Assembly (NCBI GenBank): GCA_947370975.1
Contig: CANBNG010000008.1
Span: 94,286-158,285, forward strand
Direction of reading: 5' to 3'
Length of the DNA: 64,000 nucleotides
DNA from: Beijerinckiaceae bacterium
GTDB lineage: Bacteria; Pseudomonadota; Alphaproteobacteria; Rhizobiales; Beijerinckiaceae
The position numbers and the translations under genes are program-made. Shown piece after piece: positions 16,775-27,200 of the stretch. The notes under the pieces were generated by a model. That model ran no database searches and was not told where the DNA came from. It was given only the letters and a program-made list of their open reading frames with translations. The first letter of the stretch is position 1. Every line of letters begins with the position of its first letter.

Positions 16775-19700
16775 TCAGTCTGTCTTGAGATGGTCGGGGG
16801 CTTGATCGGCCTCGTTGAGGAGCAAGGCCAGAAGCGCGACGAAGCGATCCGTCTCTTGCGCACGCACGGCATTTTCCAGTTTGGCGGCTGCCTCCGCGAG
16901 GCGGAGAAAGCCGAAACTGGCCGCGCTGCCCCTCAGGGCATGCGCCTCGCGGCGCAGGGTGGCGACATCCACGCCCACTTTACGCAGCACATCGGCGCGC
17001 TTGACGACATCGCGCAGGAACAGGTCGGTGGCGGTCTCAAGATGCTCTGCGCCAAGATCTTCGCGCAATTGATCGAGGGTCGACCGGTCGAGCGCCGAAA
17101 TGGCGGCAAGCCCGGCTTGCGTCGGGGTGCTCGCAACAGGGCGCCCGGGCATGGCCTGACAGGCCTCGATCGCATCCAGCAGGCGTTGACCGGTGATCGG
17201 CTTGGTCGCAAAGCCGTTCATGCCAGAGGCAAGGGCCGCGTCGCGATCCTCCAGAAATGCATTGGCGGTCAGCGCGACGATGGGAACCGAGTCGAAGGGC
17301 TCCGGCAGCGCGCGGATGGCGCGGGTGGCGGTGAGCCCGTCGAGTTCGGGCATCATCACATCCATCAACACGATGTCGAAGCGATGGTGGGTCGCCCGAT
17401 CGAGCGCCTCGCGCCCGTTAGATACAGCAGTGACGCGCGCGCCCATGGTTTCAAGGATGCGCCGCAGCGCGAATTGATTGGTCGTATTGTCCTCGGCCAG
17501 AAGAACGTCGAGGCCGGGCAGTCTGTCCTTGAGCGGCGAGTGTTGGGTTGAGGCGACGAGGTCTTCCCCGCTCGCAGATTGCCCCGCAAGATTGGCCATG
17601 AATGTGTCAATGAAAACGGGCTTCCTGACGATCCCCGTATAGGCCATTTCACTTGCGCGGTCGCTGGCGAGCTGGGCCTGGCGCGTGCACAGCAGATAGG
17701 CCGCGATCGCCGGGCCGCCGTTGCGTGCCTGAATAAAGCGGGTCATGCCACGCTCCGGCGCAAGGCTGGTGTCGACAAGCAGGATGCGCCGCCCTTCGCC
17801 CTGTAATTCGCGCAGCCATGCGCAGGCATGTTCGAGCGAGCCAAAGGCCTCGACATTGTCAAAGCCCGGCGAGATCTGTCGGCACACAAGCTCGCGTTCA
17901 ATCCTGTTGGTCGAAGCGATGGCGATGGCGCCGGGGTCGCGAACAAGCGGCTCGGGTTCGGAAACCGGATTGAGCGGGAGTTCGAAGAAGAACTGACTGC
18001 CGCCATCTGGGGCGCCGGCCACGCCAATCGTGCCGCCCATGCGGGTCAATAATTTGCGGCTGATGGCCAGCCCCAGCCCCGAGCCACCGAAGCGTCGCGA
18101 GATCGAAGTGTCGAGTTGCGAAAAATCCCGGAACAGATCCGCGACTTTTTCCGGTGCAATGCCAATGCCCGTATCCTCGACACGTACCACGAGCCTGTCG
18201 CCCGCAGCCACGTCGCGCCGCCGCGAGACAGCCAGCAGCACATGGCCGCGCGCGGTGAATTTGATCGCATTGCCAAGCAGATTGAGCAAAATCTGCCGCA
18301 GTCGGCCGGGGTCTCCCAAAATGTCGCGCGGCACATCGGGCGCCATCAGGCAGCCGATGAACAAGCCCTTTTCAAGCGCCTTGGCGGAGACGATATCGAG
18401 CGTGCTGCGGATCTGGCGGTGCAGGTCGAAGCGGATGTTTTCAACAGTCACCTGATCTGCGTCGAGCTTGGTGACATCGAGAATATCGTTGATGAGCTGG
18501 AGCAGATGCTCTGCAGAATCGCGCGTAATATTGAGATAGCGGCGCTGGGTCGCGTCCAGCGGCGTCGTGCCGATGAGGTCGACCATGCTGACGATTCCGC
18601 CGAGCGGCGTGCGGATTTCGTGGCTCATCGTCGCCAGAAAGGCTGTGCGCGCGCGGCTTGCCGCTTCCGCCTTGTCGCGCGCATCTTCCAGCGCATGCTG
18701 GTCGGCCTTGCGTTGCGTAATGTCGTTGAGGGTTTTCACGAACCCGCCGCCCGGCATTGTGGACGTGCGGATTTCGATGACCTGCCCCGTCTCGAGCACG
18801 CATTCCTGCGCTTGCGGGGCATCGAGAGCGTCCAGGCACTCGAGCGTGCTCGCGTGCCAGCGCGCGACCGGCAAGCGGGCAAAGGGAACCGGCAGATCGA
18901 TGGCGTCTGTCAGGCCGAGCAGAGCCAGCGCGCGTTCGTTGATGGTCACGACGTCGCCGTTCGCATCCGCCATCAATATCCCTTCATGCGTATTGGCGAG
19001 GGTGGAGGATAAGGCCTGCGCCTTGGCGTCGAGCTCGTCACGCGTCCGGTTGAGGCGATATTTTTCGAGCACGCCGAGCGCCATGATCGCAAACAGCGCG
19101 AGATCGACCAAGATGATGATCTGCTGCAATGCTTTTTTGGCGGCTTCAAAATCCTGCAGCACCTCGTCGCGCCCGAAGGAAACGGCGAGCACGAGCGGAT
19201 AGTCGGCTACTTTGCGAAGGCTGACGATCCGCGCAATGCCGTCGATGACGCTGGGGCCTTCATAGAGCCCCGCATCTTTTTGCAGCGTGGCTTTTACCAT
19301 CCCGGGATCTGCGATCGAGCGCCCGACGACATCGGCGCTCATGCCGCCGCGCGCGCGGATGATTCCGTCCGGTCCCCAGAGGGTCACTGCGCCGAGCCTG
19401 CCGATATCGATCGAGTCATAGAGGCGCGCGAGATAATAGGGATTGAGTGAGGCGACGATGACGCCGGCAAATGTGCCGTCGGGATTGAGCATCTTGCGGG
19501 TGAACTGGACCGTCCAGAGCTTGCTCACGCGCCCGAGCACCGGCTTGCTGATGAAGAGCTCGTCGGCGGTATTGTCGATATGAACGCGAAAATGCTCACG
19601 GTCGCTCAGATCCACCGGATCGTTGTTGAGCAAATTCGAGCCGCGCACCATCCCGTCTGGGCCGATCATCGCAATTTGAAGCGCGAGATCGGAGGGGAAA

Positions 19701-19993
19701 TAATCGCGCGATGCTATGGTTTCGAGGGAAAAGGCGGCGGGGTCGCGCGCAAATTCGGCCCGCGCAAACAGCAGCGCCTGGTCGATATTCTTGATCGCGC
19801 GCACGATATGCTGTTCGTAAGCCGTACTCAGATTGCGCGCATTGACACGCACCGCTTCAAGCGTGCGCGCTCTCTGCTGATCGAAATAGAGCGTCAGCGT
19901 GAGATTGCCGATCATCAGCGCGGCAAAACCAAGCAAGGTTGTCGTCTGCACGGCTGCGAACATGAGGCGGCGCAACGAGAAGGATTGCGGCAT
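16775..19993 (-). CDS. Large hybrid histidine kinase with PAS, two receivers and Hpt
   Basis: About 1072 residues: membrane segment (about 17-37), periplasmic dCache-like sensor (about 45-280, with SDREHFRVHI and LFISKPVLGR), second membrane segment (about 290-308), PAS (about 325-425), HisKA with His458 in LATMSHEIRTP, HATPase (NLLGNAIKF, DTGIGI, GSGLGLAIS), a degenerate receiver lacking the N-terminal acidic pair (AIASTNRIER), a full receiver with the Asp near 877 in IVLMDVMMPELDG, and a C-terminal Hpt domain (His near 1018 in REAHALRGSAASFG). This BarA/ArcB-like architecture completes a four-step relay in one chain; no output regulator is adjacent. The start at 19993 is chosen from where the membrane domain begins; its ribosome site is weak and a longer GTG-initiated form exists. 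Confidence 0.9.
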   Translation of the reverse strand: MPQSFSLRRLMFAAVQTTTLLGFAALMIGNLTLTLYFDQQRARTLEAVRVNARNLSTAYEQHIVRAIKNIDQALLFARAEFARDPAAFSLETIASRDYFPSDLALQIAMIGPDGMVRGSNLLNNDPVDLSDREHFRVHIDNTADELFISKPVLGRVSKLWTVQFTRKMLNPDGTFAGVIVASLNPYYLARLYDSIDIGRLGAVTLWGPDGIIRARGGMSADVVGRSIADPGMVKATLQKDAGLYEGPSVIDGIARIVSLRKVADYPLVLAVSFGRDEVLQDFEAAKKALQQIIILVDLALFAIMALGVLEKYRLNRTRDELDAKAQALSSTLANTHEGILMADANGDVVTINERALALLGLTDAIDLPVPFARLPVARWHASTLECLDALDAPQAQECVLETGQVIEIRTSTMPGGGFVKTLNDITQRKADQHALEDARDKAEAASRARTAFLATMSHEIRTPLGGIVSMVDLIGTTPLDATQRRYLNITRDSAEHLLQLINDILDVTKLDADQVTVENIRFDLHRQIRSTLDIVSAKALEKGLFIGCLMAPDVPRDILGDPGRLRQILLNLLGNAIKFTARGHVLLAVSRRRDVAAGDRLVVRVEDTGIGIAPEKVADLFRDFSQLDTSISRRFGGSGLGLAISRKLLTRMGGTIGVAGAPDGGSQFFFELPLNPVSEPEPLVRDPGAIAIASTNRIERELVCRQISPGFDNVEAFGSLEHACAWLRELQGEGRRILLVDTSLAPERGMTRFIQARNGGPAIAAYLLCTRQAQLASDRASEMAYTGIVRKPVFIDTFMANLAGQSASGEDLVASTQHSPLKDRLPGLDVLLAEDNTTNQFALRRILETMGARVTAVSNGREALDRATHHRFDIVLMDVMMPELDGLTATRAIRALPEPFDSVPIVALTANAFLEDRDAALASGMNGFATKPITGQRLLDAIEACQAMPGRPVASTPTQAGLAAISALDRSTLDQLREDLGAEHLETATDLFLRDVVKRADVLRKVGVDVATLRREAHALRGSAASFGFLRLAEAAAKLENAVRAQETDRFVALLALLLNEADQAPDHLKTD

Positions 19994-20373
19994 CGCAAGG
20001 TCGTGGCGAAGCTTGTCCGTCGAGGTATGGGCGAGCCGTTTGTTCACGCGTGCCAGCACGCAGGGGGGACAGGCTGCGCGGGGCGGTAAAAGGCATCCTT
20101 GACCATGCGCTGACCCCCTGACATGTGGCAAATCCGCGGTCGCCAGCGTGAGCATAGCCTTAGGTGTTACCATTCCCGCATGCGCAGTGACAAGGCAGGA
20201 AGCGCGTGTTTGTTTCGCTAACCATCTATTATCATTAACTAATCTTGATGCGTTCTGCCCCCGTCCGAGCGTCGGGAACACACGCTTGACGGCCCATTGC
20301 CCGGCGCGCGGCTTGAGATTATCCTCAAGCCCGACTCTGACTGCATAAAGACAGAAAAGAGCGGGAGGAATTG
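19994..20373. other. Divergent promoter region, otherwise empty
   Basis: Between the hybrid kinase and the haem-propeller gene. The part next to the kinase could encode an N-terminal extension of it in the same frame. AT-rich sequence around 20215-20250 probably carries promoters. GGGAGG at 20363-20368 is the ribosome site of the next gene. No RNA fold or conserved motif recognised. Confidence 0.5.
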
Positions 20374-22530
20374 ATGATGAGCCCCAAACATTCGGGCCTG
20401 GCTGCGGCCGTTCTTACACTTAATTTGCTCGCGACCTCGGCCCTGACTGCCCCCCCGGCGGTTGCACAGGCGCAGACGGCGCGTATCGAGATCGATGCCG
20501 ATGATATTGGCGGCGTCGTAACGGGCCCGAACGGGCCGGAGGCCGGCGTCTGGGTGGTCGCCGAAACACGCGACCTGCCGGTGCGCTTCATCAAGATCGT
20601 CGTGACCGACGATCAGGGCCGCTTCGTCATCCCCGATCTGCCCAAGGCGAAATATAACGTCTGGGCGCGCGGCTATGGCCTCGTGGATTCCGACAAGCAG
20701 GTGTCCGAGCCCGGCAAGACCCTCTCCATCAGCGCGAAAGTCGCGCCCAACGAGACTGCGGCCGCGCATTATTATCCGGCGATCTACTGGTATTCGATGC
20801 TCCAGATCCCGGGCGCAGATCAGTTCGGCGGCAAGAGCGATATCCCCGAGAAGCTCAAGCAGACCGACTGGCTGAACCTCATGAAGAACAATGGCTGCGT
20901 CGGCTGCCATCAGCTCGGCCAGCTCTCCACGCGGACCATTCCGGAGGCGTTCGGAAAGTTTGACACCGGGGCCGATGCCTGGGCGCGGCGCACGCAGGCG
21001 GGCCAGGCCGGCGAGAGCATGACCAATCTGCTGGCCGGCGAAATGGGTGGTGTGGCCTATAAATATTTCGGCGACTGGACCGACCGGGTCGCCAAGGGCG
21101 AATTGCCCAAGACCAAGCCGCAGCGTCCGCAGGGCGAGGAGCGCAACATTGTCGTGACGCTTCGCGACTGGATGAACGAGAAGCAATATTTGCACGATCT
21201 GATTTCGAGCGACCGCCGCAATCCGACCGTCAATGCCTATGGCCCGCTTTACGGCTCGCCGGAATATTCATCCGACACGATCCCGATTCTCGATCCGATC
21301 AAGAATTCGACCACCAGCTTCCAGATGACCTATGCGCCCGGCACGCCCGAAGCGCTGGGCCCGGGCCATGCGGCGGCCAAGGAGGCCCTTCAGCCTTCCG
21401 CCTATTGGGGCAATGAAAAAATCTGGGATACGCACGGCAATAACCACAACAGCATGATCGACCAGGATGGTCGCGTCTGGCTTGCCGCTACCGGCTTCCC
21501 GGGGCCCAATCCCGATTTCTGCAAGAAGGGCTCGGATCATCCCTCCGCCAAGCTCTTCCCGCTGGATGCCTCGCTGCGCCGGATCGCCATGTATGATCCC
21601 AAGACGCAGAAATACACGCCCTATCAGACCTGCTTCCAGACCCACCATCTGATGTTTGGTTATGACAAGGATAATACCGTGTGGGGCAGCGGCGGCGGGC
21701 AGGTGCTCGGCTGGCTCAACACCAGAATCCTGCTGGAAACCGGTGACATCCAGAAAGCGCAGGGCTGGACCGCTCTCGTGCTCGACACAAATGGCAATGG
21801 CAAGCGCGACGATTATGTCGAGCCCAACCAGGCCGTCGATCCGACCAAGGACAAGCGCATCGTCGCCAATTTCTACGCTGTCATGCCCCATACCGACGGC
21901 TCCGTCTGGGGCTCCATCCGCACCAACCCCGGTGCTGTCGTGCGCGTCAATCCGGGGTCTAACCCGCCTGAAACCGCGCTTGCCGAAATCTACAATGTCC
22001 CGGCGCCGGGCTTTGGCCCGCGTGGTGGCGATATCGACAAGGATGGCGTCGTCTGGGTGTCGCTGGCCAGCGGCCATCTCGGCAGCTTCGATCGCCGCAA
22101 GTGCAAGGCCCCGCTCAATGGGCCCACTGCAACCGGCAATCATTGCCCCGAGGGCTGGGCCTTCCATAAATATCCGGGCCCGGGCTTTGACGGCATCGGC
22201 GATAACAGCGCCGAGTCGAGCTATTACACCTGGGTCGACCAGCACAACACGTTTGGTCTTGGCGAGAATGTTCCCGTTTCGACGGCCAATCTCGGCGATG
22301 GTCTTGTCGCGCTCAAGGGCGACAAGATGGTCTCGCTGCGCGTCCCCTATCCGCTGGGCTTCTATGCCAAGGGACTGGATGGCCGCATCGACGACGCCAA
22401 GGCTGGATGGAAAGGCCGTGGCATCTGGACGACCAATGGCGACCGCACGCCCTGGCTGATCGAAGGCGGCAAGGGCACCAAGCCCCTGTCCGCTCACTTC
22501 CAGCTCCGCCCCAATCCGCTGGCCCATTAA
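20374..22530 (+). CDS. Periplasmic haem protein with carboxypeptidase-regulatory-like and Vgb-like propeller domains
   Basis: A 718-residue exported protein (signal peptide ending PAVAQAQ). Residues about 45-128 form a carboxypeptidase-regulatory-like beta-sandwich (GGVVTGPNGPEAGVWVVAE, DDQGRFVIPDLP). CVGCH at 175-179 is a single c-type haem site. From about 350 to the end, repeated D-x-D/DG-x-VW units (DQDGRVWLAATG, KDNTVWGSGGG, HTDGSVWGSI, DKDGVVWVSLASG) indicate a beta-propeller like streptogramin lyase (Vgb). I recall similarly built proteins in alphaproteobacteria without a described reaction; an oxidoreductase or lyase acting on an aromatic or plant-derived substrate is only a guess. 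GGGAGG lies 5-8 bases before the paired ATGs. A strong terminator follows. Confidence 0.75.
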   Translation: MMSPKHSGLAAAVLTLNLLATSALTAPPAVAQAQTARIEIDADDIGGVVTGPNGPEAGVWVVAETRDLPVRFIKIVVTDDQGRFVIPDLPKAKYNVWARGYGLVDSDKQVSEPGKTLSISAKVAPNETAAAHYYPAIYWYSMLQIPGADQFGGKSDIPEKLKQTDWLNLMKNNGCVGCHQLGQLSTRTIPEAFGKFDTGADAWARRTQAGQAGESMTNLLAGEMGGVAYKYFGDWTDRVAKGELPKTKPQRPQGEERNIVVTLRDWMNEKQYLHDLISSDRRNPTVNAYGPLYGSPEYSSDTIPILDPIKNSTTSFQMTYAPGTPEALGPGHAAAKEALQPSAYWGNEKIWDTHGNNHNSMIDQDGRVWLAATGFPGPNPDFCKKGSDHPSAKLFPLDASLRRIAMYDPKTQKYTPYQTCFQTHHLMFGYDKDNTVWGSGGGQVLGWLNTRILLETGDIQKAQGWTALVLDTNGNGKRDDYVEPNQAVDPTKDKRIVANFYAVMPHTDGSVWGSIRTNPGAVVRVNPGSNPPETALAEIYNVPAPGFGPRGGDIDKDGVVWVSLASGHLGSFDRRKCKAPLNGPTATGNHCPEGWAFHKYPGPGFDGIGDNSAESSYYTWVDQHNTFGLGENVPVSTANLGDGLVALKGDKMVSLRVPYPLGFYAKGLDGRIDDAKAGWKGRGIWTTNGDRTPWLIEGGKGTKPLSAHFQLRPNPLAH

Positions 22531-22560
22531 GGCCCGGCCGAGAGGCGTTCAAAAACAGAA

Positions 22561-22588
22561 GCCCCCGTCTGCGACGGGGGCTTTTTTT
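22561..22588 (+). terminator. Rho-independent terminator after the haem-propeller gene
   Basis: GCCCCCGTC and GACGGGGGC pair around a TGC loop, followed by seven T. It lies between convergent genes and may also stop the tolC-like transcript on the other strand, where the T run is weaker. Confidence 0.92.
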
Positions 22589-22604
22589 ATGGGTCGGCTC
22601 CGTC

Positions 22605-24122
22605 TCAGCGTTTGTTTGCCAGCTTGAGGGTCTTCAAATGCGCCGTGCCCTGCGCCCGGAATGCTTTTGCAAGTTCGGGCACGGAATCGGTCATCTCTGC
22701 TGGGTAAGGATCGACGCCCACTGAGCTCAGCATGCTGGCATAGGCTGATTGTGCGTCAGCGGCGGCGACATCGAAGCGCGCACGCGCGAGAAGCGCCATC
22801 AGTTCCTCGCGCACCAGTTCGATCTCGCTTGTCTGCGCCGCGCTTTCGGAGGCTGTGAGCTGCCTGAGCAATTGCTGCTGCACGCCGGAATAATTGGCGA
22901 GCGTCCTGGCGCGCGCCAGACTGCGCTCATAGCGCGTGCGGCTGACATGGACTTGCAAGGCGATGGCTGCGGCGGTCGCCTTCACGCGCTCGCCGAGCAG
23001 GGCCTCATTCGCATCGATTTCGTTCTGGCGCACCGGATAGGCCGCGAGCCGGACGAGGTTCAAGCTCGCGCGCGCACCCCAGCTCCACCAGTCCCCGTTG
23101 AGGGTATAGGAATTGGATGTGAACGACGGCCCCGCATTGAGATTGAGGCCGGGCAGCAATTCCAGCAATGCCGCAGTTCCGTCCAGCCCACCAATCCTCT
23201 GATCGTAGAGAACTGAACGCATCTCTGGCCGGTTTTCAAGCGCCGTCTGCACGAGCGATGCGGGCCGCGCGAACCCGCCTTCCGGCGGCAGATTGTTTGT
23301 CTGGCGGACCAAGGTGAATTTCGTGTCCGGCGACAGGTTCATCAGCATGGCCAGCTGACTTCTGGAGGCGGCGACCTCGGCCTCGATCTGCTGGATGCGT
23401 TCGGTCACTTCATAAATGTCGCGTTGATAGGTCAGCGACACCAGCGGGCCCGTCTGGCCGCTTGCGCCCATCAGCTCGGCGCGCTTCAGCGCGCTCTGCA
23501 CGCGACCCTGCAATGCCTTGAGGTCGCGGCTGAGATATTCGGCAGCCAGCGCGCGCCAATAAGCGCCGCGCACTTCCTCGACGATCCGCGCGAGCGCCTT
23601 GCGCCGCTGCTCCTGCGCAATCATCGTGCGGTCGGCCGCCTGTTTGGCGCGGATGTAGGACAGTCCGAAATCCAGCACGTTCCAGGACAGGGACAAGTCG
23701 CGCGTGTTCAGGTCGCGATCCTGCGACGTCGAATAGCTGAAGTTCTGCTGGCCCGAACCGACCTGCACACTCGAGCTCGCATCGGCCTTGTTGCGCGCGG
23801 CATAGCCGGCGTTTGCAACAAGGGAAGGCAGCATGGCGATGGTCGCCGTTTCGGCCTGCCGGTTTCGCAAGGCTATTTCCATCAGCTCGACGCGGCTGTC
23901 GAGATTGTAGAGCACAGCGCGCGCCATCGCCTCGCTGAGGTCGATGGGCCGTGTCACGGGCGCCTGCCCGAGGCTGGAAGCCTCCAGGCTCGCCCTGGCC
24001 GCGCCGCCGGCCTCCTCCGGCTCAAGGGCCTTGGTGTTGACGCTGCATCCCGCCAGCATGCCGATGAGCACTGTTGCGACGGAACATTTCAGAAGACTCG
24101 AAAAATCGGACAAACTGGACAT
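22605..24122 (-). CDS. TolC-family outer-membrane efflux lipoprotein
   Basis: A 505-residue outer-membrane factor. The lipobox LAGC at about residue 26 implies acylation. The two OEP repeats are visible: ALYNLDSRVELMEIALRNRQAE with AMLPSLVANAGY in the first half, and ENRPEMRSVLYDQRIGG with LLPGLNLNAGPSF in the second, with long helical coiled-coil stretches (YQRDIYEVTERIQQIEAEVAASRSQL). Such trimers form the outer channel for type I secretion or efflux. It lies directly downstream of the giant adhesin on the same strand (90 bases), suggesting it exports that protein. The matching ABC ATPase and adaptor are not in the window. Confidence 0.88.
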   Translation of the reverse strand: MSSLSDFSSLLKCSVATVLIGMLAGCSVNTKALEPEEAGGAARASLEASSLGQAPVTRPIDLSEAMARAVLYNLDSRVELMEIALRNRQAETATIAMLPSLVANAGYAARNKADASSSVQVGSGQQNFSYSTSQDRDLNTRDLSLSWNVLDFGLSYIRAKQAADRTMIAQEQRRKALARIVEEVRGAYWRALAAEYLSRDLKALQGRVQSALKRAELMGASGQTGPLVSLTYQRDIYEVTERIQQIEAEVAASRSQLAMLMNLSPDTKFTLVRQTNNLPPEGGFARPASLVQTALENRPEMRSVLYDQRIGGLDGTAALLELLPGLNLNAGPSFTSNSYTLNGDWWSWGARASLNLVRLAAYPVRQNEIDANEALLGERVKATAAAIALQVHVSRTRYERSLARARTLANYSGVQQQLLRQLTASESAAQTSEIELVREELMALLARARFDVAAADAQSAYASMLSSVGVDPYPAEMTDSVPELAKAFRAQGTAHLKTLKLANKR

Positions 24123-24212
24123 CGCTGAAAAACCTCAAACAAAAATACAAAAATCAAACGCTTAGGAGCGGGGCGCAGGAGGCCGTGTCGGCCCTGCGCG
24201 CCGGGAAAAAAA

Positions 24213-27200
24213 TCAGGCTGCCGATGTGTCCCCAAGTGAGACGCGCGCGGAGCTTTCCATGGCCACGAGCGAGGCGAGCAGTTCGGCAACCCGCATATCC
24301 GTTTCGCGCCGCAATAATTCGGCGAAAGAGGCTCCATAATCGCGGTCGCTGCGCGGCGCTGGCCCCAGCTCGATGTCGCCGGTCGCGGTATCGACCGTCA
24401 AAGGCACGATCACGCGGGCCCCCGTCGAATCGATGATTTCCGCGCTGAATGTCACCTTGCCCTGGCCGCGCGCCACGAAGATGGACGAGCCCAGTTTGTA
24501 GACGGCGTCGCCGCCGGACACGATCTGGATATCGGCGCCGGGCACGCGCGCGGCGGCGTCAGTCGATGACGGCGAAGGCGCGGAAATGCGCACCTCGAGC
24601 ACCACGCCCCGGTCGATGGCCGAAAACTGCAGGCGACTGGCAAGGCTGGTACTGGCGAGCGGGGCAGATACACCGCCGGCCTCAGATCCGGAGGTTGACG
24701 AGCTTGTGGAGAGGCTGGACGGTGCATCGCTGGCGCTCGTGAAGGGCAGGGCGATCATGCTGGACATGCGCCCGCCTGCGACGACCGTGATCGGCTTGGC
24801 CACAATGGCTGTTGAGGCCTCCGCAACGGAAGCAATCACGGAAGTCTCTGCCTCCGAACTCTGTCCTGACACGGAGAGTTTGGGCGCTGGCGGCGCATCG
24901 TTCCTCACCGTTTCGGTTTTCGAGGGCTGCTCGCCGATGGGTGCAAAATTGCCTGGTGGCGTCACAACAATGGGGGCGGCAGGCGGAGGCACAAAACCGG
25001 AAGGCACGACGACCGGCGCGGAGACCACCTTTTCCCCATTTCCTTGCTGGTCGAGGTAGGAAGCCACAGCACGGATCGATGCGCCCGCCTCGGATTTCCC
25101 GATTGTGAATTCGTCGCCCGTTCCGACAGATCGGTTGCCGACAAACCATTCGATCGAAAGCACGCCCAATCCATCGGCGTCCTGCAACGTCGATATTGCC
25201 TTCAGGGTCTGGCCGACTTTTGCCTGCCCCGAGATGACGAGCGCTCCGGATGGGGCGTCGTTCACGGGCAGGACGATCACCTCGATATCCTGCAGCACAG
25301 TCGTCGTCCCATCTCCAACCGAGATGGTGAAATGGTCGTTGCCGTTGAAATTGGCGTCGGGCGTGAAGCTGAAGGAGCCGCCCTCGCCGAGCGTGACCTT
25401 GCCGTTGTCCGGACGGGATACAATCCGGTAGGTCAACGGACCCGCGCCACCTGTGGCCCCCACGGAGCCAGTCAGGCGATTGTCTTCGTGCCCTTCGAGC
25501 AACTGGCTTTCGGGCGCGGTCAAATCCGAGGGCTCAGGCTCGACAGGGCTGATGCGGAAGCTGACATCCGCTGTTGCTCCATCGAGGCGCGCGGCATTGC
25601 CATGCCTATCCTTGAAGCTCATGCCGGTTGCCGACAGCCGAACGGCGCCCGCATAGCCGCTTTCGGGCGTAAAGCGGAGGGTGGCGGACAATCCCTCGAC
25701 GGCGACGACCGACAACGTGCCCTTGCCTTCGACAAGAGCCGTATCCGTCAGCCTGAACGTCGACACATCGATGGTTTCGCTGAACGAAACGTCGATAATA
25801 TAATCGCCGTTTTCAGATTGTCCGGCTGAGAGGCTCGCCACGGAAGGCGACGTTGAATCCACATCGAGAACGGCGACTGCCGCAGTGGGATTTTCCTGCG
25901 CGTCGCGCGCCACCGCTTCGATCCTGTTGAGGCCATCAGCCAGATCGGATGTGGGCGTGATGCTCCAGGTCCACTCGCTTGCGTGAGAGGTCGGCATGTA
26001 AGAGCCAAGGCTCACGCGCGAGTTGTCGTCCTTCACCAGATAAAGCGACACGCTCGTTGCATCGGCGCTGGCTGTTCCGGTGATGACCGGGCGCTTGGCG
26101 CTGGTCGCGCCGGCATTGGCGATGGTTAGTGAGGGGCCGGTTGTATCGACAGTGAGATTTGTGGTTGCCGTGGTGGGATTGTCCTGCGCGTCGTGCGCGA
26201 CGGCTTCGATCCTGTTGACACCATCTGGGAGATCGACTGCGGGGGTGATGCTCCAGGTCCAGTCGTTTGCATGAGACGCCGGTGTGTAAGAGCCAAGGCT
26301 CACGCGCGAGTTGTCGTCCTTCACCAGATAAAGGGACACGCTCGTTGCATCGGCGCTGGCTGTTCCGGTGATGACCGGGCGCTTGGCGCTGGACGCGCCG
26401 GCAGCAGCAATCGTCAAGGCTGGGCCGTCGCGATCGATAATATATCCGGCAGACTTTGTGCTCGACAGCACTCTATTGCCCGCCATATCGGTCGAGGCGG
26501 TGTTTGCCTTCAGCCTCAGCTGCACGGCGCTGCTGGAGCCAAAATCTTCGACAGTGACAACCCAGGCCCTGCTTCCGCTCCCCCCGGGAGCCGGCGCGGT
26601 GGAGATGCGCGCGCCCGTGACAAGCGCATCCGAGCCGTCGCGGACTTCGAAAGAGTCGGGTGTGACGTCTTTCACATCCTCGCTGAACGTCACCTGGAAA
26701 GCGACACTTGTCGCGTTGGTCTTCTCCTGCCCCACGCGGTCAATAGCCGTCACTGATGGCCGGGTGGTGTCGACAGTCACCTGGACACTTGTGGCATTGG
26801 ACACGTTGCCATTGACATCAGTTGTTAGGAAAGAGACCGCATATGTCCGTTCGCCGTAGATCAACAAATTGAGTGTCGTGGACCATTTGCCTTCAAAATC
26901 CACGGCGATCGTCGAGACCTTCTCGCCATTGACATAGGCCGCCACAGTTCCGCTCCGGGCAGCCGTGCCAGAGAAGCTCGGTACCGTATTGGTGAATTGC
27001 GGGTACGACGACAGGACAGGCCCGTTGGGCGCTGCGGACTTAACCGAAAAGCTGAAATCGAAAGTCGTTACCGCGCCAAACAGATCTTTGGCCTTGGCCT
27101 GATAAGCGTACGAGCCGTCGGCAAGCGCGTCGGGCGTCCAGGTCCAGTGCAGCCGATCGCCGGGATCCAATGTGGCGACGCCGATCTTGGTCGCGCCATT

